Source: an uncultured Collinsella sp. (GTDB lineage: Bacteria > Actinomycetota > Coriobacteriia > Coriobacteriales > Coriobacteriaceae). From it: a stretch of DNA of 64,000 nt. Under the pieces are notes generated by a model that saw nothing but the letters and a program-made list of their open reading frames with translations, made no database searches and was not told where the DNA came from. The position numbers and the translations under genes were made by a program. The first letter of the stretch is position 1. The number at the start of each line of letters is the position of its first letter. The stretch covers positions 65,629 to 129,628 of the forward strand of contig CATYEN010000001.1 in NCBI GenBank assembly GCA_958405565.1. The letters run 5' to 3'. Positions 33,313 to 42,093 of the stretch are shown piece by piece.

Positions 33313-33735
33313 TTACAATGTGCAGCCCACGACCTCGATTATGGCAAAAATCGGCACCAAAAATGGGAGCAATGGCAGGGAGCGCGATTTTGTGATGAGG
33401 CAGGAGAGGGCAAGGACCAGGAGCGCGGCGGCAAATGCCACGACGCCACCCATTGGGTCGAGCGTGCAAAGCGCGAAGAGTGCCTTGGCATCTCCCATGC
33501 CGATGCCGGGGGCTTGACGGAGGCGCCGCCAGAGGGACTCGGTCAACGCGAGAGAAAGGTACACGATGACCGCAAGGCCAGCGCGGTCAAGTGCCGTGTT
33601 CAAGCCCGCATCCAGCCACACGCCCGCAAACGCCGCCACGGCACACGCAGCCGCAAGCGCGTTGGGAAACCGCCGCTCACGGGCATCGATCACCGCACCG
33701 GCAAAGGCGCAGATCCAAAATGGGATATAGAACAT
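33313..33735 (-). CDS. Short A24-type prepilin peptidase
   Basis: This 140-residue membrane protein has four or five helices and carries both aspartate motifs of type IV prepilin peptidases: AVIDARERRFPN (Asp 17) and GIGMGDAKAL. It lacks the N-terminal methylase domain of PilD, as in TadV/CpaA/FlaK enzymes. No pilin, secretion ATPase or other pilus gene lies nearby, so its substrate must be encoded elsewhere. The start at 33735 has GGGAGG upstream. Confidence 0.85.
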   Translation of the reverse strand: MFYIPFWICAFAGAVIDARERRFPNALAAACAVAAFAGVWLDAGLNTALDRAGLAVIVYLSLALTESLWRRLRQAPGIGMGDAKALFALCTLDPMGGVVAFAAALLVLALSCLITKSRSLPLLPFLVPIFAIIEVVGCTL

Positions 33736-33765
33736 GGGACACCTCCCGGGACGGCTGCTCTAAAG

Positions 33766-33804
33766 CAAAAACCACCACAAAGGTGCATCCCCTTTGTGGT
33801 GGTT
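33766..33804 (-). terminator. Terminator of the glycosyltransferase gene
   Basis: AACCACCACAAAGG pairs perfectly with CCTTTGTGGTGGTT across a 7-base loop, continuing into a T run on the minus strand, 10 nt after the stop codon. Confidence 0.9.
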
Positions 33805-33814
33805 CTGATCGTGG

Positions 33815-35110
33815 TTACTTGGCGCCCTGCATGACCTCATCGAGGGTAACGTTAACGGCGTGCTGCGTGGGCACCCAGTCGACCTTCAGGAACAGCGCGG
33901 CAACCGTGATGGGGATATAGCTGAACATAAAGATCGGGAAGGTAAACAGGTTGGTCACCAGGCGCCACTTTTGAGCGCAATGAATGTGCTTGTACTCAAA
34001 GATGGTCGTGAGCAGCGCCAGGATAAAGAAGGTCTGGTACATCATCACGAACGTCATGATAAGCGAGGCGGCACAAGCCTGCATCTCGACCTCGGTAGCC
34101 AAGAAACCATGCGAAAGGCCACCCACGATCAGGAACGTCGCATTGGCGAGCATCGAGATCAGCGATAGCAGCATACCCGGGGCGATGGTCATAAACATGT
34201 CGTAGGCGGCAAACCGGCGATAGCGGAACGTCGACTTGACCAGATGCTTGCCATAGGTAAAGAACACCTGGTAAAAGCCCTTGGTCCAACGCATACGCTG
34301 TTTCCAGGACGCCTTAAACGTCACGGGCTGCTCGTCAAAGAACTCCGCCGGCGCATAACCGATGCGGATGCCGTGAATAGCGCAGAACGTGGTGAACTGG
34401 ATGTCCTCGGTCAGTGTATGGAACTGCCAGCCGTGCATGCCCTCGATAACACTGGCGGAGATGAGGTAGCCCGAGCCCGAGACGGCACAAGACGTCTTGC
34501 AGATGTTGCGCGCGTTGTTGAGGAAGCGTGCCTCGCGCAGATACCAGGTGGCATTAGCCGCCGAGATCCAAGAGCTGCCGAAGTTCTTGGAGTTACGATA
34601 GCTCGTGACCACATGGAAACCCAGGTCAAAGGCATCGTTCATCTTGGAGACGTAATCGCGGGAAATAACGTTGTCGGCGTCAAAGATGAAATAGCCCTCA
34701 AAAGTATCGGGATACTCGTTGAGAATGCGATCAAAACCAAAGTCCATGACCCAGCTCTTGCCCTTACGGGCCAGGTCGTTACGCTCATAGACGACGGCGC
34801 CCGCCTCGCGCGCGAGCTGCGCCGTGTTGTCGGTGCAGGCATCGGCGACCACGAAGACCTCGATAAGCTCGGACGGATAATCCTGGTCCTTGATGGAGCG
34901 AACAAGGTTGGCGATCACGGCCTCCTCGTTATGCGCCGCGATAAAGAAGGCATAACGATGCAGCTTTTTGGCCTTAGGGGGCGCGACCTCACCACGGAGA
35001 GCACCAATGACAAAGAAGACCACCTGGTACAGAAAGCAGACCGTAAGCAGCGTAACCACAATCTGGTTGAAGATCACGATGGGTGTGTTGGTTTGTAAAA
35101 AGGCGAGCAT
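33815..35110 (-). CDS. Membrane-bound family 2 glycosyltransferase (processive type)
   Basis: This 431-residue enzyme has one or two N-terminal helices, a cytosolic GT-A domain and three or four C-terminal helices, like hyaluronan, chitin or poly-GlcNAc synthases. Motifs: YAFFIAAHNEEAVI, VVADACTDNT, FIFDADNVI (DxD), TEDIQF (catalytic Asp) and QRMRW (QxxRW, product binding). It probably polymerises and extrudes a surface polysaccharide, but no partner genes are adjacent. The start at 35110 (MLAFLQ) has GGGAG upstream. Confidence 0.87.
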   Translation of the reverse strand: MLAFLQTNTPIVIFNQIVVTLLTVCFLYQVVFFVIGALRGEVAPPKAKKLHRYAFFIAAHNEEAVIANLVRSIKDQDYPSELIEVFVVADACTDNTAQLAREAGAVVYERNDLARKGKSWVMDFGFDRILNEYPDTFEGYFIFDADNVISRDYVSKMNDAFDLGFHVVTSYRNSKNFGSSWISAANATWYLREARFLNNARNICKTSCAVSGSGYLISASVIEGMHGWQFHTLTEDIQFTTFCAIHGIRIGYAPAEFFDEQPVTFKASWKQRMRWTKGFYQVFFTYGKHLVKSTFRYRRFAAYDMFMTIAPGMLLSLISMLANATFLIVGGLSHGFLATEVEMQACAASLIMTFVMMYQTFFILALLTTIFEYKHIHCAQKWRLVTNLFTFPIFMFSYIPITVAALFLKVDWVPTQHAVNVTLDEVMQGAK

Positions 35111-35191
35111 GCAGGCTCCCAGCAACGCGTAACGTAAACAACCGTATATCTTACCGCAGGCTAACCGAGTTCAAGAAACCACCTAATACGG

Positions 35192-36205
35192 CTAGGCTTC
35201 GAGAAGACCGAGCTGCGGAACGATTTCGTCGCCGGCAGCAGTACGACCAAGCGAGCGCGGGGCCAGGTCGTCAAGAACCGCAGCGAGATCCCACGGCAGC
35301 TCGTCGCGGCACTCAATGCGCTCCCCCGTCACGGGATGGTCGAATGCGACGCGCCAGGAATGAAGGAATTGCCTGGTCAGACCCTGGTCGGCGCGTGCAT
35401 CGCACTTGCCGTAGAGTGGATCGCCCACGCAGGCGTGGTTGATGTGGCGCATATGCACGCGAATCTGATGCGTGCGGCCGGTAAACAGGTGGCACTCGAC
35501 GAGCGTGTAGCCGTCGTCAAAACGCGTGGAATCGAAGCGCTCGAGGACCCTAAAGGTCGTAATGGCCTGGCGCGCGAAAGGATCGTCCGAAACCGCCATC
35601 TTGACACGGTCGCGCGTAGAACGGGCGATACCGGTGTTAATGGTGCCCTCGTCCATGGCAATGTGGCCGTGAACGAGCGTAATGTAGCGGCGGTCGAGCG
35701 TACGCGTGCGGATAAGATTCTGGAGCGCGCGCTGGGTGTCGTCGTCTTTTGCCGCGAGCATAAGGCCCGAGGTGTCACGATCCAGGCGATGTACGATGCC
35801 GGGGCGGTCCTCACCCTGCACGGTGCCCAGATGGTCGATGCCACAGTGATAGACCAAGGCGTTCGCAAGGGTGCCGCTCTCGTGGCCATGAGCGGGATGG
35901 CACACCAGACCGCGCTGCTTGGAGAGCACGATGAGGTAGTCGTCCTCGTAGCGGATATCGAGGGGAATGGCCTCGGGAATCACGTCGGTGGGATCGTGCG
36001 GCTCGGGCAAATCGACCGAAATACGGTCGCCGGAGCGCACGGCATACTTTTTAGATAGGCAGGTCTCGCCGTTGACGGCAACGGCACCGCCCTCAATCAG
36101 ATGCGCGCAAGCGGAGCGCGTGGGGCAGCCATCGTTGGCGCCCAGATAGGCGTCGAGACGCTGGCCAGCGGTATCGTCGGCAACGAGAATATGGATGTCG
36201 GCCAT
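35192..36205 (-). CDS. RluD-family 23S rRNA pseudouridine synthase
   Basis: This 337-residue enzyme has an N-terminal S4 domain (LDAYLG...VNG) and the RluA/RluD catalytic signature HRLDRDTSGLML (catalytic Asp), plus LFTGRTHQIRVHM. It isomerises uridines of rRNA; the position cannot be told. Its ATG shares one base with the lspA stop (TAATG), and lspA-rluD pairing is common in Gram-positive bacteria. Confidence 0.93.
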   Translation of the reverse strand: MADIHILVADDTAGQRLDAYLGANDGCPTRSACAHLIEGGAVAVNGETCLSKKYAVRSGDRISVDLPEPHDPTDVIPEAIPLDIRYEDDYLIVLSKQRGLVCHPAHGHESGTLANALVYHCGIDHLGTVQGEDRPGIVHRLDRDTSGLMLAAKDDDTQRALQNLIRTRTLDRRYITLVHGHIAMDEGTINTGIARSTRDRVKMAVSDDPFARQAITTFRVLERFDSTRFDDGYTLVECHLFTGRTHQIRVHMRHINHACVGDPLYGKCDARADQGLTRQFLHSWRVAFDHPVTGERIECRDELPWDLAAVLDDLAPRSLGRTAAGDEIVPQLGLLEA

Positions 36206-36804
36206 TAGCGCTCATTCCTTTCGCGAATCTTGCGGGCACGCTCCCCACGTTGTTTGGCCTTGCGCTTGGCGCGGGCCTCGTCACGGGCGTTAAGCTCGGC
36301 GGTCGCATCGACCTCGCGGGCCGCAGGGCTCAAGAACATGTAGCCGATGAGGGCAAGCACAACGCCTACGGTGATGCCGATATCGGCCACGTTAAAGACG
36401 GGAAAGTCAATGAAGGTGGTGGCAATAAAATCGGTCACAAAGCCCATGGCCAAGCGATCGATCGCGTTGCCGATGGCGCCGCCCGCAACCATTGCCATAC
36501 CTATGACCTCCAGATGGGCAAGCTGGGGAGCGCGAACCAGGTACACGGCAATGGCGACAATAACCGCGAGCGCCAGCACGGCAAACGCGAGGCCATGTCC
36601 CTCGCCCATGCTAAAGGCAGCACCGATGTTACGCACGAAAAGGAAGTCGATCACACCGGGGATAACAGTCACATGCAGAGCATCGCCAACGACACGAACC
36701 GCAAGCTTGGTCAGCTGGTCAACAAGCAGTACAACCAGTGCCACCCCACCAGCAACACCCAACCGCCAACGCAAAGGCGGCGTCATATCCGCAGAACGAC
36801 CCAA
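36205..36804 (-). CDS. lspA: Lipoprotein signal peptidase
   Basis: This 199-residue aspartic protease removes lipoprotein signal peptides in the membrane. It has four helices, VDQLTKLAV, RNIGAAFSM, and the catalytic GNAIDRLAMGFVTDFI and FNVADIGI motifs. The C-terminus has an unusual basic tail of about 40 residues (RAKRKAKQRGERARK). The chosen start is TTG at 36804, which has AGGTAGGGG six bases upstream; an ATG at 36786 lacks a good site. Confidence 0.9.
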   Translation of the reverse strand: MGRSADMTPPLRWRLGVAGGVALVVLLVDQLTKLAVRVVGDALHVTVIPGVIDFLFVRNIGAAFSMGEGHGLAFAVLALAVIVAIAVYLVRAPQLAHLEVIGMAMVAGGAIGNAIDRLAMGFVTDFIATTFIDFPVFNVADIGITVGVVLALIGYMFLSPAAREVDATAELNARDEARAKRKAKQRGERARKIRERNER

Positions 36805-36904
36805 ATCAATCCCCTACCTTTAAGAACATCGAATTCCGTTTAACGCAAATCAATATCTTATATTGACCAGCAACAAAATAGCCGATGATTCATTACCGAC
36901 AGCG

Positions 36905-37004
36905 AAAACCCGCCAGAGCGAGCAAGATGCCTAGAAGCAAGGCGGCATAGACCTTTTGGTCATGCCGCCGAAGCTGAAAGGCAGATTGCCGCTCTGGCGG
37001 GTTT
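36905..37004 (-). ncRNA. Nested hairpin element between ileS and lspA
   Basis: A perfect 15-bp outer stem, AAACCCGCCAGAGCG (36906-36920) with CGCTCTGGCGGGTTT (36990-37004), encloses a second stem (36941-36953 with 36958-36969, one bulge, 4-base loop) and a small GGCAATCTGCC hairpin. On the minus strand the outer stem ends in TTTTCGC. It could be a complex terminator for ileS, a structured RNA or a mobile palindromic repeat. No ORF is seen. Confidence 0.6.
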
Positions 37005-37017
37005 ACAGCGTCAACAG

Positions 37018-37044
37018 GTTACGCGGTTTGGTAAACCGCGTAAC
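37018..37044 (-). terminator. Perfect 12-bp hairpin after ileS
   Basis: GTTACGCGGTTT and AAACCGCGTAAC pair perfectly around a 3-base loop, 12 nt after the ileS stop. There is no T tract, so it may protect the 3' end or work together with the element at 36905-37004. Confidence 0.55.
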
Positions 37045-37056
37045 TAAAGGGGTAAC

Positions 37057-39858
37057 CTACAGCGCTTCGGCACAACGTTTGCAGATATGAGCGTGGCCGT
37101 TGTACTCGCCGACGGTGGTGCGGTAGTTCCAGCAACGGTCGCAGCACTCGCCCTCAGCAGCATCGATGGCAACGGAGAGCTCCTCGCCCTGGGTCAGCTC
37201 AACATCGGAGACGATGTAGAACTCGGCCAGGTCGACGGCCTTGTCGCCGGTCAGCAGCGCATACATCTCGGCGGGAACGACCGCCTTGACGCGGACCTGC
37301 TGGCTCTTAGTGAAGGTGCCGGCGGAGCGGGCATCCTCAAGGGCCTTGGTCACGGCGCTACGGAGCTCGAGTGAAGCCTCAAGCACGCCCTCGAACTCAT
37401 TGGCCTCGTCGATCGTGATGGGTGACTTGTACCAATCGAGCAGTGCGGCGTACTTCTGATGATCGACGCAGCCGGCGGGCGCATAGGCCATGGCCTCATC
37501 GACGGTGTAGGACAGAATCGGCTGCAGATCGCGCATGAGCATCGAGAAGAGCTCAGCGAGCACGGTCTGGGCGCTGCGGCGCTCGAGCGAGCCGGGCTTA
37601 TCGCAGTACAGACGGTCCTTCAGGGCGTCGAGGTACACGTTGGAAAGCTCGGTAACCACGAAGTCGTAGAGCGCACGGTAGGCGCGCGGGAACTCGTAGC
37701 AAGAGTAAGCGTCGTCGACCTCGGCCTGGACCTGGGTCAGACGGGCAACCATGAGCTTGTCGAGCGGCAGCAGGTCGGCAAAGGCGACACCGTCGGTCTC
37801 GGGCTCAAACTGACCCTCGAGCTCGGAAAGCAGGAAGCGCAGCGTGTTGCGGAAACGACGGTAGGCATCGGACGTACGAGCGAGAATCTCGTGGTCGATG
37901 GAAACGTCGGAGCTGGTGTCGACGGAGGCAACCCACAGGCGGATGATGTCGGCGCCCATCTCGTCACAGACCTTGTTGGGGTCGATGACGTTGCCGAGCG
38001 ACTTGGACATCTTGCGGCCCTGGCCGTCGAGCGTGAAGCCCTGCGAGACGACCGCCTTGTACGGAGCGTGGCCGTTGGCGCCCACCGAGGTAAGCAGCGA
38101 ACTCTGGAACCAACCGCGATGCTGGTCGGAGCCCTCGAGATACACGTCCGCCGGGTACTCAAGCTCGGGGCGATACTCGCAGACGGCCTTCCAGGAAACG
38201 CCGGAGTCCCACCACACGTCGAGGATGTCCTTATCGGCCTTGAGGTGATGGCCGCCGCACTTGGGGCAGACGCAGGCCTCGCCCAGGTAGCTCTCGGGAG
38301 CATCGGTGAACCAGGCGTCGGAGCCCTTCTCGTGGAAGAGCTTGATGACGGCGTCGAGCGTAGCGTCGTTCATGACCTTCTCGCCGCAGTCGGCGCAGGT
38401 GTAGCTAGGGATGGGCACGCCCCAGTTGCGCTGACGGCTGATGCACCAGTCGGGACGCTGCTCGACCATGGCACCGATACGGTTTGCCGCGTGGGCCGGA
38501 TACCACTTGACGTTCTCGCGGACCTCTTTGCCAGCCTGCTCACGCAAACCGGTCTTGTCCATCGAGACAAACCACTGGTCGGTAGCACGGAAGAGCACCG
38601 GGTGCTTGCAGCGCCAGCAGTGCGGATAGCTGTGCGTGATCTTCTTCTCGAGGACCAGGGTGCCACGCTCGCGCAGGAACTCGATGATGTGCGGGTTGGC
38701 CTCATCGGTATCCATACCGCTGAAGGGGCCACCGGTGCCAAACTCCTCACCGGTGTAGAACTTGCCGTCGTCATCGACCGGCATGCAGATGTCGGTGATG
38801 CCCTCCTTGAGGCAGGCAAAATAGTCGTCGACGCCGTGGCCGGGCGAGTTGTGGACGATACCGGTACCGTCATCGACACCGACGTAATCGGCCAGCAGCG
38901 CCACGCCCTCGACACCGTCAAAAATCGGCTGCTTATAGTGGATGTGGTGGAAGGTCTCGGCGGAAACCACATAGGGCTTACCGTCGACCATAACCGGGGT
39001 GTACTCCCAGCCAAACTCCTCACAGCACTTGGGAGCCAGGTCCTCGAGCATGACCTCGGCGCGGCCATCGTGCTCAACGGCGACGTAGGCGGCGCCGGGC
39101 TTGAGGGAAACTGCCTGATCGGAGGGGATGGTCCACGGCGTGGTCGTCCAGATGATAAAGTCGACCGGTCCGTCGAAGTTCTCGAGGCCGGCGGGCTTGG
39201 AGGTCATCTCAAAGCGCACGAAAATGGAGGGGCTCGTCTCGTCGGAGTACTCGATCTCGGCCTCGGCGAGTGCGGTGTGGCAGTGCTTGCACCAGTGGAC
39301 GGGCTTGTGACCGCGATAGATCATGCCCTTGTCGAACATGGCCTTGAAAACCTCGATGTCGGCGGCGTCATGCTGGTGATAGAGCGTCAGATACGGGTTG
39401 TCCCAGTCGCCGAGCACGCCCAGACGACGGAAACCGGCCTTCTGAAGCTCAATGTTCTCGACAGCGAACTTGTTGCAGAGCTCGCGGATCTTAGCCGTGG
39501 AAGTCTGGTTGAACTTTTCGGTGCCGAGCTTCTCCTCGACCTTGTGCTCAATCGGCTGACCGTGGCAGTCCCAACCGGGGACATAGGGGACCTCATAGCC
39601 CTGCATCATCCAGTAACGGTTGATCATGTCCTTGGAGATCTTGTTCATGGCGTGGCCGATGTGGATCGGGCCGTTGGCGTACGGAGGGCCGTCGTGCAGC
39701 ACGAACTTCTTGTGACCCTCGTTCTTCTTCAGAACCTGCTCGTAGACCTTGTTGTCCTGCCAGTCCTTGAGTCGCTTGGGCTCGGACTTGGAAAGACCGG
39801 CACGCATGGGAAAACCGGTTTTGGGCAGATTCATCGTCTGCTTGTACTCGTTTGCCAC
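37057..39858 (-). CDS. ileS: Isoleucyl-tRNA synthetase
   Basis: This 933-residue class I synthetase charges tRNA-Ile. Motifs: PPYANGPIHIGHAMNK (HIGH), the editing domain with TTTPWTIPSDQA, GRKMSKSLGN (KMSKS), and a C-terminal zinc finger CDRCWNY...CKRCAEAL. The start is GTG at 39858 with AAAGGGG four bases upstream. Transcription is controlled by an isoleucine T-box at 39902-40200. Confidence 0.97.
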   Translation of the reverse strand: MANEYKQTMNLPKTGFPMRAGLSKSEPKRLKDWQDNKVYEQVLKKNEGHKKFVLHDGPPYANGPIHIGHAMNKISKDMINRYWMMQGYEVPYVPGWDCHGQPIEHKVEEKLGTEKFNQTSTAKIRELCNKFAVENIELQKAGFRRLGVLGDWDNPYLTLYHQHDAADIEVFKAMFDKGMIYRGHKPVHWCKHCHTALAEAEIEYSDETSPSIFVRFEMTSKPAGLENFDGPVDFIIWTTTPWTIPSDQAVSLKPGAAYVAVEHDGRAEVMLEDLAPKCCEEFGWEYTPVMVDGKPYVVSAETFHHIHYKQPIFDGVEGVALLADYVGVDDGTGIVHNSPGHGVDDYFACLKEGITDICMPVDDDGKFYTGEEFGTGGPFSGMDTDEANPHIIEFLRERGTLVLEKKITHSYPHCWRCKHPVLFRATDQWFVSMDKTGLREQAGKEVRENVKWYPAHAANRIGAMVEQRPDWCISRQRNWGVPIPSYTCADCGEKVMNDATLDAVIKLFHEKGSDAWFTDAPESYLGEACVCPKCGGHHLKADKDILDVWWDSGVSWKAVCEYRPELEYPADVYLEGSDQHRGWFQSSLLTSVGANGHAPYKAVVSQGFTLDGQGRKMSKSLGNVIDPNKVCDEMGADIIRLWVASVDTSSDVSIDHEILARTSDAYRRFRNTLRFLLSELEGQFEPETDGVAFADLLPLDKLMVARLTQVQAEVDDAYSCYEFPRAYRALYDFVVTELSNVYLDALKDRLYCDKPGSLERRSAQTVLAELFSMLMRDLQPILSYTVDEAMAYAPAGCVDHQKYAALLDWYKSPITIDEANEFEGVLEASLELRSAVTKALEDARSAGTFTKSQQVRVKAVVPAEMYALLTGDKAVDLAEFYIVSDVELTQGEELSVAIDAAEGECCDRCWNYRTTVGEYNGHAHICKRCAEAL

Positions 39859-39901
39859 GGTACCCCTTTCATGTCGTGGGCGCGCACGCCCGTTGGGCAC
39901 C

Positions 39902-39939
39902 AAAAAAGCGCCCGTCCCTGCAAGCTGGGACGAAGCGCC
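39902..39939 (-). terminator. T-box-controlled terminator of ileS
   Basis: GCGCTTCGTCCC pairs with GGGACGGGCGC across an 8-base loop and is followed by six T, 43 nt before the ileS GTG. Confidence 0.85.
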
Positions 39940-40200
39940 ACAAACGGGCTGCATGCCCGCAAAAGCTCTTCGCTTAACCACCCAGCTTAGATGCCCTCGC
40001 CCGCATTACAGCGCGCTCGCATCCGTTACTCGGCTGGCCTGTATCGACGACCATCTCGGCGATGTCTACTAAGACGTGCCTGCGCGGCGCGTCCGTTGGG
40101 ACCGCAGCTCCGGGGTGATTTTCATCGGTCGCATGCGCGGGCTCTCAGCACTCCCCGCTCTCTGTAGCATGCGGATGGCCGACTACTCGTCCCCATCAAC
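39902..40200 (-). promoter_or_regulatory. T-box leader (isoleucine) of ileS
   Basis: The minus-strand leader has the expected T-box order: GATGGGGACGAGTAG (40183-40197), a stem I with AGAGAG and GCTGAGAGCCCGC elements, the specifier loop GATGAAAATCACC with the Ile codon ATC (40117-40119), and the T-box sequence AAGCTGGGTGGTTAAGCG (39971-39988) that pairs with the uncharged tRNA end. An intrinsic terminator follows. Uncharged tRNA-Ile should favour the antiterminator and switch ileS on. A TAGCAT/CATACT -10 lies just upstream at 40211-40219. Confidence 0.88.
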
Positions 40201-40343
40201 GCTTATGCGGAGTATGCTAGCACGTTCCGCGCCGCCGAAAAACCCTCAACACTGGTTTTATACGTTCGAAATTTCTCACTATTACAGCCCTCCTCTAGGA
40301 GCAAAATACCTGAAAGCACTCTATCGAACGAAAGAAGGTTGCT

Positions 40344-41432
40344 ATGCGCACGATTGGAATGAGCGACTACACCGTTGGTGAGGATTGCTTTGACGAGCTG
40401 CCCGGCGCGCTGGCCGAATACGGAGCGACCAAGGTCGCGATCATCGGTGGCAAGCGAGCCCTGGCTGCGGCGCTGCCGGGAATCGAGGCGGCACTTGAAG
40501 GTACCGATGTCGAGGTCCTGGAGACGCGCGTCTATGGCACCAACAGCACGCGTGCCAATATCGCCAAGGTCGTGAACTCCCCCGCCTGCCAGGAAGCCGA
40601 CGTGCTCATTGCCTGCGGCGGCGGCAAGGCACTCGACACCGTCAAGACGGCGGCCATCGAGCTCAAGAAGATCGTCTTTACGGTACCGACGATCTGCTCC
40701 AACTGCTCGGCCGCGACCGCCATTGCCGTTGTCTACAACGACGACGGCACGCTCGAGGGCTATTCGTACCCCAACCGTCCCGCGCATATCTTCATCAACC
40801 CCAAGATCATCGCCGAGGCACCAGCAGAGTACTTCTGGGCCGGCGTAGGCGATGCCCTGTCCAAGCAGCCCGAGGTCGAGTACGCCACGAGTGCCGGCAA
40901 CCTGGAGCACACAGCAGGCCTTGGTCTGGCACTCGCCCACACCTGCTCCGAGCCGCTGTTTACCTACGGCGTCCAGGGTCTTGAGGACGTGCGTCAAAAT
41001 CTGTCGAGCGAGGCCGTCAAGCAGATTGCGCTCGACATCGTGGTCAACACGGGCTACGTCTCCAACCTGACCAACCAAAACGATTACTACTACAACTCGA
41101 GCGTGGCGCACGCGTTCTACAACGCCACCTGCAGCATTCCGCGTGAGGGATCATACCTGCACGGCGAGGTCGTAAGCCTGGGCGTGCTGGTGCTGTTCGC
41201 CTACACGGGCGACACCGAGAACCTTAAGCGCTACGCCGCCTTCAACAAGCAGATGAGCCTGCCCTTAACGCTTGAGCAGGTCGGCCTTTCCGAGGCCGAC
41301 ATCCCGGCCCTGTGCGAGTACGCGCACGCTACCAACGAGTGGAGGCAGGGCAACCCAGAGCCCTTCACCGACGAGAAATTCGCCGCCGCCATCAAGGCCG
41401 CCAACGCCTACGGTCACACGCTCCTCGCCTAA
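40344..41432 (+). CDS. Iron-containing alcohol dehydrogenase (GldA/HcxA-like)
   Basis: This 362-residue NAD(P)-dependent dehydrogenase is of the glycerol-dehydrogenase type. It shows the nucleotide-binding IACGGGKALDTVK, VPTICSNCSA, and the metal ligands Asp in WAGVGDALSK, His in SSVAHAFYN and His in YLHGEVVSLG. The substrate may be glycerol or a 2-oxo/hydroxy acid as in HcxA; the family does not settle it. The start at 40344 has GAAGG upstream. It is divergent from the ileS T-box leader and ends at a strong terminator; it has no obvious operon partner. Confidence 0.85.
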   Translation: MRTIGMSDYTVGEDCFDELPGALAEYGATKVAIIGGKRALAAALPGIEAALEGTDVEVLETRVYGTNSTRANIAKVVNSPACQEADVLIACGGGKALDTVKTAAIELKKIVFTVPTICSNCSAATAIAVVYNDDGTLEGYSYPNRPAHIFINPKIIAEAPAEYFWAGVGDALSKQPEVEYATSAGNLEHTAGLGLALAHTCSEPLFTYGVQGLEDVRQNLSSEAVKQIALDIVVNTGYVSNLTNQNDYYYNSSVAHAFYNATCSIPREGSYLHGEVVSLGVLVLFAYTGDTENLKRYAAFNKQMSLPLTLEQVGLSEADIPALCEYAHATNEWRQGNPEPFTDEKFAAAIKAANAYGHTLLA

Positions 41433-41468
41433 CCTGCCAAAAAGGGACAGGTTTTTTGGCAGGTTTTA
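41431..41468 (+). terminator. Terminator of the alcohol dehydrogenase gene
   Basis: AACCTGCCAAAAA pairs with TTTTTGGCAGGTT around GGGACAGG and continues into TTTT. The stem begins within the TAA stop codon. Confidence 0.85.
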
Positions 41469-41517
41469 TCTGGGAAAACGCCACTGAATATTTATTGAAA
41501 TTGTTTAGCTTACCGGC

Positions 41518-41553
41518 AAAGGGGGCGACTATCTACTCGATGGCCGCCCCTTT
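41518..41553 (-). terminator. Hairpin downstream of the DUF523 gene
   Basis: On the minus strand AAAGGGGCG pairs with CGCCCCCTTT across a 17-base loop, just after the DUF523 stop codon. The loop is long and the T run is short. Confidence 0.4.
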
Positions 41554-41559
41554 CATTTG

Positions 41560-42012
41560 CTATTCCAACATGCTGGGGTCAAATTCGCTTGCGGGGATCA
41601 CACGGTACCCGTGGCGCAGAAGCAGGTCGACAAAAACACCGTTGCCCGCTGTGAGGGTGCCGCTGAATGTTCCGTCGTAGATACGGCCCACACCACACGA
41701 CGGACTGCGATCCTGCAAAATGCACGCGGCGATCTCGGACGGGCCACCCGCCTGCTCACACATATCGAGTGCGCGCTGGGCGCCCAGGCGAAACTCGCGA
41801 TCGACTGAGGTGCCCTCGCAGGTACGGACCTCGCCGTTCACAATCTCGGACGGCTTACGCGGTGTGGGCAGGCCGCCAAAGACCTCGGGGCATACGAGGA
41901 GCACCTCGGTCCCCGTACGCTCGCAAGCCTCAACCAACGCGCGGTGGTAATTATCGAGCCCGTTATACTTGCAACTCTCGCCCATCAAGCAGGCACTCAC
42001 CACGATCTTCAT
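41560..42012 (-). CDS. DUF523-family protein
   Basis: This 150-residue protein has the family hallmarks VSACLMGESCKYNG at the N-terminus, CPEVFGGLPTPRKPSEI and ILQDRSPSCGVGRIYDGTF. The conserved cysteines hint at metal or Fe-S binding, but the function is not known. The start at 42012 (MKIVV) fits the GAGAGGGA site better than the ATG six bases earlier. It stands alone between terminators. Confidence 0.85.
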   Translation of the reverse strand: MKIVVSACLMGESCKYNGLDNYHRALVEACERTGTEVLLVCPEVFGGLPTPRKPSEIVNGEVRTCEGTSVDREFRLGAQRALDMCEQAGGPSEIAACILQDRSPSCGVGRIYDGTFSGTLTAGNGVFVDLLLRHGYRVIPASEFDPSMLE

Positions 42013-42028
42013 TTCCATCCCTCTCAAG

Positions 42029-42067
42029 CAAAACGCCCCATTTGAGAAAGCTGCTCAAATGGGGCGT
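42029..42067 (-). terminator. Terminator of ftsH
   Basis: ACGCCCCATTTGAG and CTCAAATGGGGCGT form a perfect 14-bp stem with a 7-base loop followed by TTT, 27 nt after the ftsH stop. Confidence 0.88.
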
Positions 42068-42093
42068 CGGCGTTTACTGGCTCGGCCGCGGCT

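Noticed and set aside
37459..39990. Open frame of about 840 codons on the plus strand opposite ileS
   Set aside because: It mirrors the ileS coding frame, lacks a ribosome site and has the composition of an antisense shadow in high-GC DNA.
40344..41432. sn-Glycerol-1-phosphate dehydrogenase assignment for the iron-type dehydrogenase
   Set aside because: The sequence shares the broad fold, but the nucleotide and substrate motifs fit the GldA/HcxA group better.
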